A DNA stretch of 64,000 nt from Clostridia bacterium (GTDB lineage: Bacteria > Bacillota > Clostridia > Oscillospirales > CAG-272): NCBI GenBank assembly GCA_017453205.1, contig JAFTKO010000032.1, forward strand, positions 1 through 64,000, read 5' to 3'. The number at the start of each line of letters is the position of its first letter. The stretch's first letter is position 1. Shown one piece after another: positions 19,486 to 32,239 of this stretch. A program made the position numbers and the translations under genes. The notes beneath the pieces were generated by a model. The model saw only the letters and a list, made by a program, of their open reading frames with translations, did not search any database and was not told where the DNA came from.

Positions 19486-19834
19486 AATCCTGCGTTGATC
19501 GTTCCTGCGGCAGGATTTGCATTATCTTACCCAACGGGAACCGTATTTGCGGTTCTGGCGATCCGCCGCGGCTCTCTTGCCAAAACGGCACTGATCGTTT
19601 CCTGCTCTCTGCTTGTTCCCAGCTTCTACGGCGTTCTGTTTTTGAGAGAGCCGATCTCAACCACGCTGATCTTGGGGCTTGCACTACTTGTCGTTGCACT
19701 GGTGTTGGTCAACTATGAAAAGGATGCCAAAAACTCGCAACCGACTACATGGAAATTGGTATTGTTCGTTTCTCTTGCATTCGTTGGAAACGGTATGTGT
19801 TCCACGGTGCTATGTGACCATAGGACGAGTGAAC
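19486..19834 (+). pseudogene. EamA/DMT-family transporter fragment
   Basis: In the frame of 19495 the sequence reads VPAAGFALSYPTGTVFAVLA, GSLAKTALIVSCSLLVPSFY, FLREPISTTLILGLALLVVA and KLVLFVSLAFVGNGMCSTV. These are four hydrophobic helices of a drug/metabolite (EamA) transporter. Both ends are missing: the 5' side joins the glycosidase-like pseudogene and the 3' side dissolves near 19815-19835. Confidence 0.65.
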
Positions 19835-20072
19835 TTTCCCAATTGCGCGGACTGCCCGCTGCACGACCAACTTCGCATCGGAGTGAAAAAAGATCGATGC
19901 CAACCGCAATACGCACAACGGCTAAAACTCCACACGCTACTTGACAACCGAATATGTACACCCAAAACAGTCAAGTGCCGATCACTGACTAAAATCCCCT
20001 TTTTTCGTCGTACTCATTTTTGCTCTTTTTCGAGTTTTTTCTTTGCTTTCTACCTGTAGAAAGCACTAAAAG
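19835..20072. other. non-coding or fully degenerate sequence
   Basis: No convincing gene is visible. A short stretch could encode FPNCADCPLHDQ, which recalls zinc-ligand regions of transposases, but it is too short to assign. The right part is T-rich. Confidence 0.4.
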
Positions 20073-20118
20073 AGCTGCCTCAAATGCCCTCGAATTTGCA
20101 TTTGAGACAGCCCTTTTT
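20073..20118. terminator. bidirectional terminator
   Basis: GCTGCCTCAAATGC (20074-20087) pairs with GCATTTGAGACAGC (20098-20111) with one mismatch, with TTTTTT to the right and AAAA to the left, so it can end both the degenerate + strand region and the HAD gene on the - strand. Confidence 0.75.
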
Positions 20119-20189
20119 TGGCTCTTTCGCGAGGTGGTGCGAGAGGGTGGCTCAATCCATGATGGGAATAGCTTCCCCGATTGTTTATT

Positions 20190-20810
20190 TCAAATATTGA
20201 CGCCTTCGTCTTTTAGCGCTTTTTTCAAGCCGTCGACATCAAAGTCTACAAATTGAAAGCCTCTCATACCGAGCTTGCGTCCCGCTTCGATATTCTCCGC
20301 TACATCGTCGACGAAGAAGCATTCCTCGGGATCAAGGTCATAGGTCTCAAACAGACGGTGGTAGATGGCGGGATCGGGCTTTGCAAGACGGTGTACGGCG
20401 GAGACGATAAAGCCATCCATGAGGCGCATTGCCTCCACGGTGGGATAAAAGGCGTAAAAGCGCGGGGCGGTATTGGAGAGTAGATAACAGCGGTAGCCGT
20501 TTGCTTTCAGTGTGCGTACAAGCTCCGTCATACCCGGCACGGGCGTCATGGTGGAATACCAGGTCTCAAACATCTTGTGTATTCCTGCGTGCATATGGGG
20601 CGGTGTATTCTTCAACCATCTGTCAAGCGCTTCCATTTCGGTCATGGTACCGGCGTCCACGCGTTCCCAGTCCTTGGATGTAAACACCACCTTGACGGCG
20701 AGCTGATAGTCTTCTTTGTTGGGGAAAACGGGCGTGAGGACCTTTTCAATCGTGAAATCCAAAAGGACCTTCCCTTGGTCGAATACGATGTTTTTAATTT
20801 CCTTTGCCAT
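20190..20810 (-). CDS. HAD-superfamily hydrolase (HAD-IA, YihX-like)
   Basis: The 206-residue protein starts behind AAGGAGA. Motif I is VFDQGKVLLDF near residue 10, where the nucleophile Asp is kept and the second acid is replaced by Gly as in YihX-like phosphatases. Motif II (LLSNTAP), the lysine in KPDPAIYH and motif IV (FFVDDVAENIEAGRKLGMRG) follow in order. It probably removes phosphate from a small sugar phosphate or nucleotide in the cytosol; the substrate is not predictable. The gene stands alone, ending at the terminator at 20073. Confidence 0.88.
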   Translation of the reverse strand: MAKEIKNIVFDQGKVLLDFTIEKVLTPVFPNKEDYQLAVKVVFTSKDWERVDAGTMTEMEALDRWLKNTPPHMHAGIHKMFETWYSTMTPVPGMTELVRTLKANGYRCYLLSNTAPRFYAFYPTVEAMRLMDGFIVSAVHRLAKPDPAIYHRLFETYDLDPEECFFVDDVAENIEAGRKLGMRGFQFVDFDVDGLKKALKDEGVNI

Positions 20811-20950
20811 AGTAGTTCTCCTTTATTTTTTATTGTTCTTATTTTATCATATGGAACTCAAAAAGTCAATACGTTTTTTGTTTTCTGTGCGTTTGTTCGG
20901 CTATAAAATCTTTTGGAATTGCACATACTAAGGGCAAAAGAGGTGATGAT

Positions 20951-22258
20951 ATGGATTCCATATGGATAAAAACAGCGGAGCATCCTGCATTTGAGACGCT
21001 GAAAGGAGATATGAAAACCGAGGTATTGGTGATTGGCGGCGGAATTACGGGTGTGCTTTGTGCGCACAGACTGAAACGCGCAGGTGTGGATTGTATACTT
21101 GTGGAGGCAGACAAGGTTTGCAGTGGTATCACCCAAAATACAACGGCAAAGATCACGCTACAGCACGGATTGATCTATGATCAACTGATCACGCGGTTTG
21201 GTGAGGATAAAGCGCGGCGGTATTTGACGGCACAGCGTATGGCATTGGAGGAATATCGTGGGTTATGCGAAGAGATCGCGTGTGATTATCGGGTGCGAGA
21301 TTCCTTTGTATATTCTCTCGGTCAGCGGGAAAAGTTGGAACGCGAAACGGCGGCTTTGAATCGACTTGGCTGCCAAGCGGACTTTGTTGAGAAAATCGAG
21401 CTGCCGTTTTCGGTCGCGGGGGCGGTGCGTGTTGGGGGACAGGCACAGTTCCATCCGCTCAAGCTTTTGTATGCAGTTGCCAAGGATTTGTGTATTTTTG
21501 AGAACACCAAGGTTTTGGAGTTGGTACCGGGCAGAGCGGTGACAAATCACGGGAAGATCAAGGCGGAAAAGATCATTGTCGCCACACATTTTCCGTTCCT
21601 CAACAAGCACGGCTCTTATTTTTTAAAGCTTTATCAACACCGTTCGTATGTATTGGCGCTCGAGAACGCGCCCGACGTGCGGGGGATATACGTGGATGAG
21701 GCAAAGGACGGCTTATCGTTTCGTAATCAAAACGGGTTACTTTTGCTTGGCGGCGGAAGCCATCGCACGGGAAAAAAGGGCGGGAACTGGCAAGAGCTTT
21801 TGAATTTTGCGCATCAGTATTATCCCCAGGCACGGGAGAGTGGTCGTTGGGCAACACAAGACTGCATGACCTTGGACGGCATTCCTTATATCGGGCAATA
21901 CTCCAAACGGACAGAAGAGCTGTATGTGGCAACAGGCTTCAACAAATGGGGAATGACCTCCGCCATGGTTGCGGCAATGATCTTGTGTGACTTGGTGCAG
22001 GGTAGAAAAAATGATTTTGCCGAGGTCTTTTCGCCGTCCAGAAGTATTTTGCGTCCACAGCTGGCGCTCAATGCGGCGGAGGCGGTCATGGGGCTTTTGA
22101 CGCCCACGGTACCGCGCTGTCCGCATATGGGTTGCGCATTAAAATATAACAAGCAGGAGCATTCATGGGATTGTTCTTGCCACGGCTCACGGTTTACGGA
22201 GGATGGAGAACTGATCGACAATCCCGCTACGGCAGATCGCGCAAAAATCCAACAATAA
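20951..22258 (+). CDS. FAD-dependent oxidoreductase with C-terminal Rieske [2Fe-2S] domain
   Basis: The 435-residue protein begins at ATG 20951 behind GAGGTGATGAT. The DAO-type FAD fold has the dinucleotide motif VLVIGGGITGV (Gly 29-34) and an acidic strand end (LVEADK). The C terminus carries a full Rieske cluster site, Cys390-x-His392 and Cys408-x-x-His411 (CPHMGC... CSCHGSRF). The architecture matches the glycine/D-amino-acid oxidase-deaminating plus Rieske family common in anaerobes and Bacillus (YhfW-like). The electron acceptor and substrate are not known. It is a single-gene unit converging with the HAD gene at 22304. Confidence 0.9.
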   Translation: MDSIWIKTAEHPAFETLKGDMKTEVLVIGGGITGVLCAHRLKRAGVDCILVEADKVCSGITQNTTAKITLQHGLIYDQLITRFGEDKARRYLTAQRMALEEYRGLCEEIACDYRVRDSFVYSLGQREKLERETAALNRLGCQADFVEKIELPFSVAGAVRVGGQAQFHPLKLLYAVAKDLCIFENTKVLELVPGRAVTNHGKIKAEKIIVATHFPFLNKHGSYFLKLYQHRSYVLALENAPDVRGIYVDEAKDGLSFRNQNGLLLLGGGSHRTGKKGGNWQELLNFAHQYYPQARESGRWATQDCMTLDGIPYIGQYSKRTEELYVATGFNKWGMTSAMVAAMILCDLVQGRKNDFAEVFSPSRSILRPQLALNAAEAVMGLLTPTVPRCPHMGCALKYNKQEHSWDCSCHGSRFTEDGELIDNPATADRAKIQQ

Positions 22259-22303
22259 AAAATATCGGTCGAGCATTTGAAAAAAGCCCGACCGATATTT
22301 TGT
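22257..22303. terminator. bidirectional terminator between convergent genes
   Basis: AATATCGGTCG (22261-22271) pairs perfectly with CGACCGATATT (22289-22299), flanked by A-rich sequence on the left and TTTTGTTT on the right. It overlaps the Rieske gene stop region and ends both convergent units. Confidence 0.85.
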
Positions 22304-23077
22304 TTAGCTTCGCTCTATCTTTTCCAAATCGGAGATCACGTGTGCAATGGCGTGCTCGGCACAGGGAACGGTAATGCGATCTGCAACTGCTTTTACCGAG
22401 TCAAGCGCGTCCTTCACAGCGTAACCAATGTCTGCTGCGGCAATCATGTCGATGTCATTTTCGTAATTTCCTACAGCAACAACAATGCGCGCACGTTCTC
22501 CCAGCACCTCCTTCATGCGGTGCACCGCATCGCCTTTCCCCGTGCCTGTTGGTTGAAATTCGATGCCGTTGATCCAACTGCGCATCACGATATAGTTCGG
22601 CGCAAGCATTTTTTTGACAATGGCTGTGTGCTCGTCACTTTCCTCGGAGGACGTGCGTAATAAGCACTTGTAGATGGGGGAGGGAAGTAATTCGGGATCG
22701 ATAAAAGCTCCTTGCGGTACTTCGTAAGGCTTTTGGTTACAACCGCAAAAGAAAACAGACTTGAGATTGGGGCAAGCGCGCATAACCTGTTCCGCGGTTT
22801 CTACAATTTCCATCCCTGCGGGTTGATCAAAAATAAAATTTTTACCGGTGGCATCGCAAAATACAGCGCCGTTGATCATGGCAGACCATGTGTTGGGGAC
22901 AAAATATTCCTTCCAATTGAGCAACCAATCGGGATTTCGCCCGCTGGCAACCGAAAACAGCCCACCCTCGGATTGAAAATAGCGAATGGCATCGCAGTTT
23001 TCTTGCGACACCGTGCCGGCGGAACACAAGGTTCCGTCAAGATCCGACATCAATAATATTCCATCAAATTTTCCCAT
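22304..23077 (-). CDS. HAD-superfamily hydrolase, Cof-type (HAD-IIB)
   Basis: The 257-residue protein has motif I SDLDGTL (Asp12 and Asp14), the Cof-type cap with VSQENCDAIRYFQSEGGLFSVASGRN, a conserved GKGDAVHRM lysine and the metal motif VGNYENDIDMIAAADIGYAV. This order is typical of sugar or cofactor phosphatases of the Cof/YidA group. The start ATG 23077 gives the standard N terminus. It is monocistronic and its substrate is unknown. Confidence 0.92.
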   Translation of the reverse strand: MGKFDGILLMSDLDGTLCSAGTVSQENCDAIRYFQSEGGLFSVASGRNPDWLLNWKEYFVPNTWSAMINGAVFCDATGKNFIFDQPAGMEIVETAEQVMRACPNLKSVFFCGCNQKPYEVPQGAFIDPELLPSPIYKCLLRTSSEESDEHTAIVKKMLAPNYIVMRSWINGIEFQPTGTGKGDAVHRMKEVLGERARIVVAVGNYENDIDMIAAADIGYAVKDALDSVKAVADRITVPCAEHAIAHVISDLEKIERS

Positions 23078-23194
23078 GCCCGTATCCTCGGCTTATCAAA
23101 ATACTTTACTGTTTTTATTATAGCATATAATTAAGAATAATTTGTGAATATATAAAAAATGGTGGTATTTTCAAACCCTTTCATTTTGTAAAAC

Positions 23195-23229
23195 AAAAAG
23201 TTTGGGGAAACTTCATTTGAAGTTTCCCC
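23195..23229 (-). terminator. terminator of nifJ
   Basis: On the - strand GGGGAAACTTC pairs with GAAGTTTCCCC (23204-23229), followed by AAACTTTTTGTTTT, eleven bases beyond the nifJ stop. Confidence 0.85.
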
Positions 23230-23240
23230 GGGAAAATCAA

Positions 23241-26834
<3,594 letters not shown>

Positions 26835-26998
26835 GAGTAAATAAACCTCCTGTTTTTTACAGTTATATTTCTATACCACCCTATATCATAACACAAAAAC
26901 CGAAAAAAGTAAAGATGTTTTTGAAAATTTCATGATGTTATTTTATAAAAAATGAGGAAAAGAACTGTATATTGAGAATTTTTATGCAAAAAGAGACC

Positions 26999-27886
26999 TC
27001 AAAATGTATTTTGATGAAAATCCGGTGTATAAGCCGCGGTTGCCGAGGCGCGAAATTGAAAATAACCCTCAAAGCCAAGATGATGGGCGGTGTCAAGCAC
27101 GGCGTTGTATTCAAAGGTTGTCACGCGGCGGCAGAGCTCGGGAAAGGCTTTTTCGGCAAACTGCGGTGTGTATTGGCTCATCAAAGAAAGGAGAAATGCA
27201 TTGGTACCAAAGCGCTCCGCCAATGCTTTTAAAAGGGCAATCGAGTCATTTCTTTGTCCGGGCAAAACCAGGTGGCGCACGACCGTTCCGCGAAGGATCA
27301 ATCCGTCCACGTCAAATCGTGCCTTTCCGCTTTGCCTCAGCATTTCGGCAAGTGCCATGGCGGCAACATCAAAATAGTCGGATGCCGCCGAATAACGCGC
27401 CGCGATGTCGGAAGAAAAATATTTGAAGTCGGGGAGCCACACGTCCACCAAACCCTCCAGTGCGCGCAACGTCTCAACACTTTCGTAGCCTCCGCAATTG
27501 TAGACAACGGGAATGCCGAGCGTCGGCTTGACCTTTTCCAACACGGGGATCAATTGCTTTGCATAAGGCGTGGGGGTGACCAAATTGATGTTATGTGCCC
27601 CCTCTTCCCGCAAACGGAGCATCAGCGCGGCGAGTGCGTCCTCGTCAACTGTTTTTCCGAAAAGCTCACGGCTGATGTTGCGGTTTTGGCAAAAGACGCA
27701 ACGCAGATTACAGCCCGAAAAAAAGATCGTTCCCGAGCCGCGCGTTCCGCTGATCGAGGGCTCTTCCCATGGGTGGAGCGCCGCACGTGCTACCGTAAAC
27801 TCCCAAGGAGCACCGCAAAAGCCCACTGTGCGCGTTCGGTCGACGCTGCATCTACGCGGGCACTGGAGGCAGATGCTTACCATCAT
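26999..27886 (-). CDS. radical SAM protein, PflA-like
   Basis: The 295-residue protein has a Cys-rich N terminus (CLQCPRRC, then VGFCGAP) and the radical SAM motif Cys59-xxx-Cys63-xx-Cys66 in SGCNLRCVFCQN. It resembles the PflA/YfkAB-like group of putative pyruvate formate-lyase activating enzymes (TIGR/COG1313 type) rather than true PflA. AAGGAGGG lies just before two adjacent ATG codons (27886 and 27883). It probably makes a glycyl radical or an uncharacterised modification; no partner glycyl-radical enzyme lies in the window. It is transcribed alone, next to nifJ but separated by 165 bases. Confidence 0.85.
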   Translation of the reverse strand: MMVSICLQCPRRCSVDRTRTVGFCGAPWEFTVARAALHPWEEPSISGTRGSGTIFFSGCNLRCVFCQNRNISRELFGKTVDEDALAALMLRLREEGAHNINLVTPTPYAKQLIPVLEKVKPTLGIPVVYNCGGYESVETLRALEGLVDVWLPDFKYFSSDIAARYSAASDYFDVAAMALAEMLRQSGKARFDVDGLILRGTVVRHLVLPGQRNDSIALLKALAERFGTNAFLLSLMSQYTPQFAEKAFPELCRRVTTFEYNAVLDTAHHLGFEGYFQFRASATAAYTPDFHQNTF

Positions 27887-28016
27887 TATATCCCTCCTTT
27901 CTATATACTGCTCTTTTATTATACAACGCTTTTATCAAAAATGCAAGAGGATAATTATGCTATAATGAATTATGTAAACATACTGTAAAGAAGACTTCAA
28001 AAACATCCTAAAGCTA

Positions 28017-28045
28017 TTTACTTTTTGTTCTTTTGGTGTTATAAT
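28017..28045 (+). promoter_or_regulatory. promoter of mscS
   Basis: TTTACT and TATAAT are separated by 17 bases, 34 bases upstream of the mscS start codon. Confidence 0.65.
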
Positions 28046-28078
28046 AATTACATAAAAAATAAAAGGAGAAAACAAAAA

Positions 28079-28900
28079 ATGGAAAAATTGGAACAAATCC
28101 TTAATGGTTTGATCGATGATGTTGCAAATTTCGGTAAAAAGCTGATTGTTGCGATCATTGTTCTTATCATTGGTAGAATCCTCATCAAATGGGCAGTCAA
28201 GTTGTTGACCAAGAGCAAATTTTCACAAAAGAACGACAAGACTGTTGTCACAGTGCTATCGCACTTTATTACTGCAGGTTTGTATATTGTACTCTGCATC
28301 ACTATCATTGCCATTCTCGGTATTGATACGGCATCGGTCATCACTGTATTGGCTTCTGCCGGTGTTGCCATCGGTCTTGCCTTGCAGGGAGCGCTCAGTA
28401 ACATTGCGGGCGGCATTATGATCTTGGTGCTTCGTCCCTTCCGGGTTGGTGATTTTGTTGATATCGCAGGCAAATCGGGTACGGTTACCGATGTTGGCAT
28501 CTTTTACACCGTACTCACCACAGGGGACAACAAGGTGATTACCATTCCCAATGGTACCGTTATGGGAGATCATATCACCAACTACTCGGTTAAGGACACC
28601 CGCCGTGTGGATTTGGTATTCAATGTTGCGTACGGTACCGATATTGAAAAGGTCAAGAGTCTTTTGTTAGAAGAAGCGGTTAAGCACGAGCTTGTTCTCA
28701 AGGACCCCGCCCCCTTTGCACGTCTTTCCAACCACGCCGAAAGCTCTATTGACTTCACCTTGCGTGTTTGGGCAGAGAACAAGAACTATTGGCAGGTCAA
28801 TTTCGATCTTCTTGAGGCGATTAACAAGCGCTTCGCGGCAGAAGGTATCGAGATTCCTTTCAATCAGCTCGATGTTCATGTGGTCAACGATCAAAAATAA
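28079..28900 (+). CDS. mscS: small-conductance mechanosensitive channel
   Basis: The start is ATG 28079, behind AAAAGGAG; an earlier in-frame ATG at 28025 lies in the promoter. The 273-residue protein has three membrane helices (about 20-40, 58-80 and 86-115). The third carries the Gly/Ala-rich pore sequence AGVAIGLALQGALSNIAGGI, followed by the MscS beta domain (RPFRVGDFVDIAGKSGTVTD). It opens under membrane tension to release solutes during osmotic downshock. Length and motif order match E. coli MscS closely. Confidence 0.96.
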   Translation: MEKLEQILNGLIDDVANFGKKLIVAIIVLIIGRILIKWAVKLLTKSKFSQKNDKTVVTVLSHFITAGLYIVLCITIIAILGIDTASVITVLASAGVAIGLALQGALSNIAGGIMILVLRPFRVGDFVDIAGKSGTVTDVGIFYTVLTTGDNKVITIPNGTVMGDHITNYSVKDTRRVDLVFNVAYGTDIEKVKSLLLEEAVKHELVLKDPAPFARLSNHAESSIDFTLRVWAENKNYWQVNFDLLEAINKRFAAEGIEIPFNQLDVHVVNDQK

Positions 28901-28913
28901 TTTTTTAAATACG

Positions 28914-28965
28914 AAAACCAACAGCCTCCCCCGGCAATCTCCGCGGGGAGGCTGTTGGTTTTAAG
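28914..28965. terminator. strong bidirectional terminator
   Basis: AAAACCAACAGCCTCCCC (from 28914) pairs perfectly with GGGGAGGCTGTTGGTTTT (to 28962), giving an 18-base stem between the convergent mscS and CpXC genes. Confidence 0.9.
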
Positions 28966-29014
28966 AATAACAATTAATTTTGATAGAGAAAATGTCTCTC
29001 GATATTATTTTTCC

Positions 29015-29689
29015 TTATTCCAAGTGAAGAGAGTCGGTGTTAAGGAAGGCGTGGGCGCTGAGTCCCGAATCGGTGGGGATAAAGCGTGAGGCGGCGCATT
29101 TGCGGCAGGAGACCTTCACGCCGTCGTCAAGAATTTCCGCGTCATAATGTCTGCCATTATCGGAGGGATCGCACTTGCAGTAGATCTTTCCCTCGGCATC
29201 CAGGTCGTTGATCACAAACATCACGATCTCGCGGACCTGTGGATCGGTCAGTTCGGGAAAGTCACCGTCTCCGTTATTGTCGGTATTTTCGCCGCCGCCA
29301 AAGAAATCGGCACCGTCAATGCCGCTTTTTTCCAACAGATCAAGCAACTCCAATTCTCCCCGCGCCAGCTCGGCTTTCACTTGATTGATCTCGCCGAAAC
29401 AGGCAATGCCCAGATCGGAATACGGGCATTGCAGAGAGAAGAGATCCTTGCCGAAAAAGAGAGAGGTGTTCAGTGTAAAGCTGTGCGGTGTCGGACAAGC
29501 AAGACAGGGGACGGTCAAGCGGACCTTGCCGTCCTTTTGGAAAACGACGGTCATTTCGCTTTTGCCGCAGGTGCATTTCAGTTTGACCATATCGGCGGAA
29601 AGCGAAAAAATGTTGACCGCGCTCATCACGCCCGTGCCGCACTCGGGACAGCGGTAGGCAACCGTGGTTTGTTTTGCATCAAGTACCAT
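29015..29689 (-). CDS. CpXC-domain zinc-ribbon protein
   Basis: The 224-residue protein has the pattern CPECG (12-18), KCTCGKS, CLACPTP and LQCPYS, spaced as in the CpXC family, and a second Cys set near the end (CKCDPS, CRKCAASR). The middle is acidic and poorly ordered (GGGENTDNNGDGDFPE). The family is common in Clostridia and has no established role; structural zinc binding is likely. It starts at ATG 29689 with AAAAGGA upstream. Confidence 0.75.
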   Translation of the reverse strand: MVLDAKQTTVAYRCPECGTGVMSAVNIFSLSADMVKLKCTCGKSEMTVVFQKDGKVRLTVPCLACPTPHSFTLNTSLFFGKDLFSLQCPYSDLGIACFGEINQVKAELARGELELLDLLEKSGIDGADFFGGGENTDNNGDGDFPELTDPQVREIVMFVINDLDAEGKIYCKCDPSDNGRHYDAEILDDGVKVSCRKCAASRFIPTDSGLSAHAFLNTDSLHLE

Positions 29690-29738
29690 TGCTAATCAAT
29701 CCTTTTCTGATGTCGGTAATACAGTATATTCGACCGGT

Positions 29739-29774
29739 CACAAAATGGCACGGAAAGCTCCATGCCATTTTGTG
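29739..29774. terminator. hairpin between two - strand genes
   Basis: CACAAAATGGCA pairs perfectly with TGCCATTTTGTG. The T-run (TTTTTT) lies on the + strand side, so on the - strand, where the flanking genes are read, it is a strong stem without a typical T tail and may act as a mRNA 3' end or processing site. Confidence 0.5.
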
Positions 29775-29792
29775 TTTTTTATGTGTGTGATC

Positions 29793-32081
29793 TTATCCGT
29801 TCAAGCCGGCTTCGGTGGCAGCCTCGGTGGTCTCCTCGGCGGCGGTGGTTGTTGCTTCGGTCTCGGTCGTAGCCTCACCAAGCTTGTTGAGCACTTTTTC
29901 GTTTACCGTATAGTTGGCGGCAAGCTCGTCCATCCAAGCTTCCAGCTTTTCGGTAACATAGTTGTTCTTCGCGGTATTGTACCAAGTCTCATTGGACTCA
30001 ACGAACGCGGCAATGTAAGCACCCGTGCCCGCAACATTGTTGATTACGGCAACATCGTTTGCTTTGCGATCTGCGGAGAAGAGCCATGCCTTGAGGTTGG
30101 CATCGGTGACCGAGTCCTCGGTAACGGTGTACGAGGTGGTACCGCCCAGTGCGGAGAGCTCATTGATCAACGCCGCGTAGGTCTTGCCGGAGAGCTCGGC
30201 TTTTGCCGCCTCGGCATCAGCTGCATAGGTCGAACTGCTGTACAGATAGTAACCGCCGTAAACAACCTTGTCGGTTTCGAGATACATAGGCGTATTGATG
30301 ACCATGTAAACATTGTAGGTGGTAACCTCATCCTTGGTGGTCTCAAAGGTTTTGGTTTCGTTCTCTGTGCGCGCGGAGGTCAAGGTACCCGTATTGACCG
30401 CGGAGAGCCAAGCTTCAAAGGTGCCTGCCTCGGCATCGGCATCATAGTTTGCGGTTTTGTCGGTGGGGTATACCTTGTCAAGCGAGGTAGTCAGTTCATC
30501 GATGATCTGATAGTAAAGATCAGACTCAAAGGTCACATAGGTGATTTTTGCGGTGGCAGAACCGATCTCGTGCACATATACGATATATGAGGTTCCGTCG
30601 TCATCGATATTCAAAACGTCTTTTGCGGCTACACCGTCCTCAAACACCGCGTCCACAACGGCTTCGGGATGTGTGCTGTTATCGGATGCAAGCGCCTCCA
30701 CATCTACTTTGTCGTATCCTCCCAAAATGGAGGTCACATCGGCAGTGTCGGGTTTCAAGAGCTCTTCGAGTGCGTCAGCCTTTTCGACGTCGGTCTTGTA
30801 GGCAACATTGGGATAGGAAGGCTCGTCCTTTTTGCTTTCCTGCAGATACTTGAGAATATTGTCCTTAAACGATTTGTCCTCGCCGTATTCGGTGCCCTCT
30901 TCAAACTTGTAGAATTTTTCGCGTGCGTTCACGGTGGTCGTGCTTGCCGCCTCCGACAAGAATGCGACAATGTAGATACCGTTTTCGGTTTCCACCGTGT
31001 CTACATCGTACTGCTCGCGGCTGTCATCAAAGAGCCAAGCCTTGAGATCGGCATCCTCGGTGGTTTCGGGCGTGTAGTCTTTTGCTGCTTCAAATGCAAG
31101 CGTATTGAGTGCATCGGTTAGGGAAGTGCCGCCGTTGGCATCGGTCTTGTTTTTGAGGGATGCGACCGCGTCGGCAACCGTCACCTGTGTGGTATACTTG
31201 TTGTAAGCAGTTTTATAGTTGTTTGCAAAATGATCGCTGAGTACCAGTGCCTTGAACTCCTCTGGCGTTTTGCAAGCGGCAAGCTGATCGGCAAGCTCTT
31301 GGTTGTCGGCGGCAAAGGTAATGTAGTCGTTTTTGTAGTAATCCTCGGGATTGGCATCGCGGAAGTTTTCGAGATCCTTCAGCGTGGTTGCCGTCTCAAA
31401 GGAGACCTGCTTTTCGGTGCAGTACGCATCGTAAACTTCCAGCATGGTCAGAGCATCTTCGATGTCGCTCTCCTTTATGCCGTTGCCCATCGCAACCTTC
31501 AAAAAGCCGTTGACCGAGGAGTAGCCGTAGGTGTCTTTCAGCTCCTCAAACTGTGACAATGTTTCCTTGACGCCCGCCTTTACGGCATCGGTTTTGTAGC
31601 AATTCTTGTCTGCTTCGTAAGCCGCATCGCAAACGGCAACATAGATTTTGAGACTTTCAATCACATCATCCACACAGTCGCGCAACTGGTTCTCAAGGCT
31701 GTACTGCGCCGAGGTCAGTGCGTATTCATCCGCAGATTCGTAGTTCGTGGTAATGCCGTAAGTGTCCTCCATTAAACCGTAGGAGCAATAGGTCCAATAC
31801 ATGGCAGAGTTGGAGTAAACGCTCTGCCAAGCGATAAAGGTTGCAATGTTTTGGTTGACGTCGAACTTGCCGCTTTGGCTTTCGATCAAGATTCTGCCGC
31901 GCTGAATAATGCCGTTGGCGGAGATGATGTAGGCGGCAACGCCCACGACGATTGCTACCACAAGCACAAGCGAGATCAATGGAGTGAGCCATTTGGGGGC
32001 GTGTTTCTTTTCCTTGTACTTTTCGGGGTGATCCAATCTGTCTTGCAGATGGATCTGTCTGTTTCTGCTTCCTTTTCCCAT
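29793..32081 (-). CDS. membrane-anchored SurA/PpiC-like foldase candidate
   Basis: The 762-residue protein has a basic N terminus, one membrane helix (32-54, WLTPLISLVLVVAIVVGVAAYI) and a long exported part rich in alpha-helical Tyr/Ala/Asp sequence. This includes a SurA-N-like segment (AMGNGIKESDIEDALTMLEV). Two related copies of a short domain occur, one reading DADLKAWLFDDSREQYDVDT and the other DANLKAWLFSADRKANDVAV, each followed by a strand like GIYIVAFLSEA. These resemble parvulin (PpiC) edges, but the catalytic core is not clear. It ends in a Thr/Glu-rich tail. A role in folding exported proteins fits the many surface proteins here. Confidence 0.65.
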   Translation of the reverse strand: MGKGSRNRQIHLQDRLDHPEKYKEKKHAPKWLTPLISLVLVVAIVVGVAAYIISANGIIQRGRILIESQSGKFDVNQNIATFIAWQSVYSNSAMYWTYCSYGLMEDTYGITTNYESADEYALTSAQYSLENQLRDCVDDVIESLKIYVAVCDAAYEADKNCYKTDAVKAGVKETLSQFEELKDTYGYSSVNGFLKVAMGNGIKESDIEDALTMLEVYDAYCTEKQVSFETATTLKDLENFRDANPEDYYKNDYITFAADNQELADQLAACKTPEEFKALVLSDHFANNYKTAYNKYTTQVTVADAVASLKNKTDANGGTSLTDALNTLAFEAAKDYTPETTEDADLKAWLFDDSREQYDVDTVETENGIYIVAFLSEAASTTTVNAREKFYKFEEGTEYGEDKSFKDNILKYLQESKKDEPSYPNVAYKTDVEKADALEELLKPDTADVTSILGGYDKVDVEALASDNSTHPEAVVDAVFEDGVAAKDVLNIDDDGTSYIVYVHEIGSATAKITYVTFESDLYYQIIDELTTSLDKVYPTDKTANYDADAEAGTFEAWLSAVNTGTLTSARTENETKTFETTKDEVTTYNVYMVINTPMYLETDKVVYGGYYLYSSSTYAADAEAAKAELSGKTYAALINELSALGGTTSYTVTEDSVTDANLKAWLFSADRKANDVAVINNVAGTGAYIAAFVESNETWYNTAKNNYVTEKLEAWMDELAANYTVNEKVLNKLGEATTETEATTTAAEETTEAATEAGLNG

Positions 32082-32239
32082 GGTGGGGAGTTCCTTTCTT
32101 TTTTTATAAAATTATAAAATTATTTGCGGCTGTGCCACACCCAAACATTATAACTTTGTAGTGTGACAAGCCTGTGTCACGAATATGAACAAACACAAAA
32201 CTTTGCGTTTTTTTTGTAAAAAACAGCAAAAAAATGATG

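Noticed and set aside
19835-19945. Transposase zinc-region remnant (FPNCADCPLHDQ)
   Set aside because: Only a dozen residues resemble such a motif, with no flanking transposase sequence or inverted repeats.
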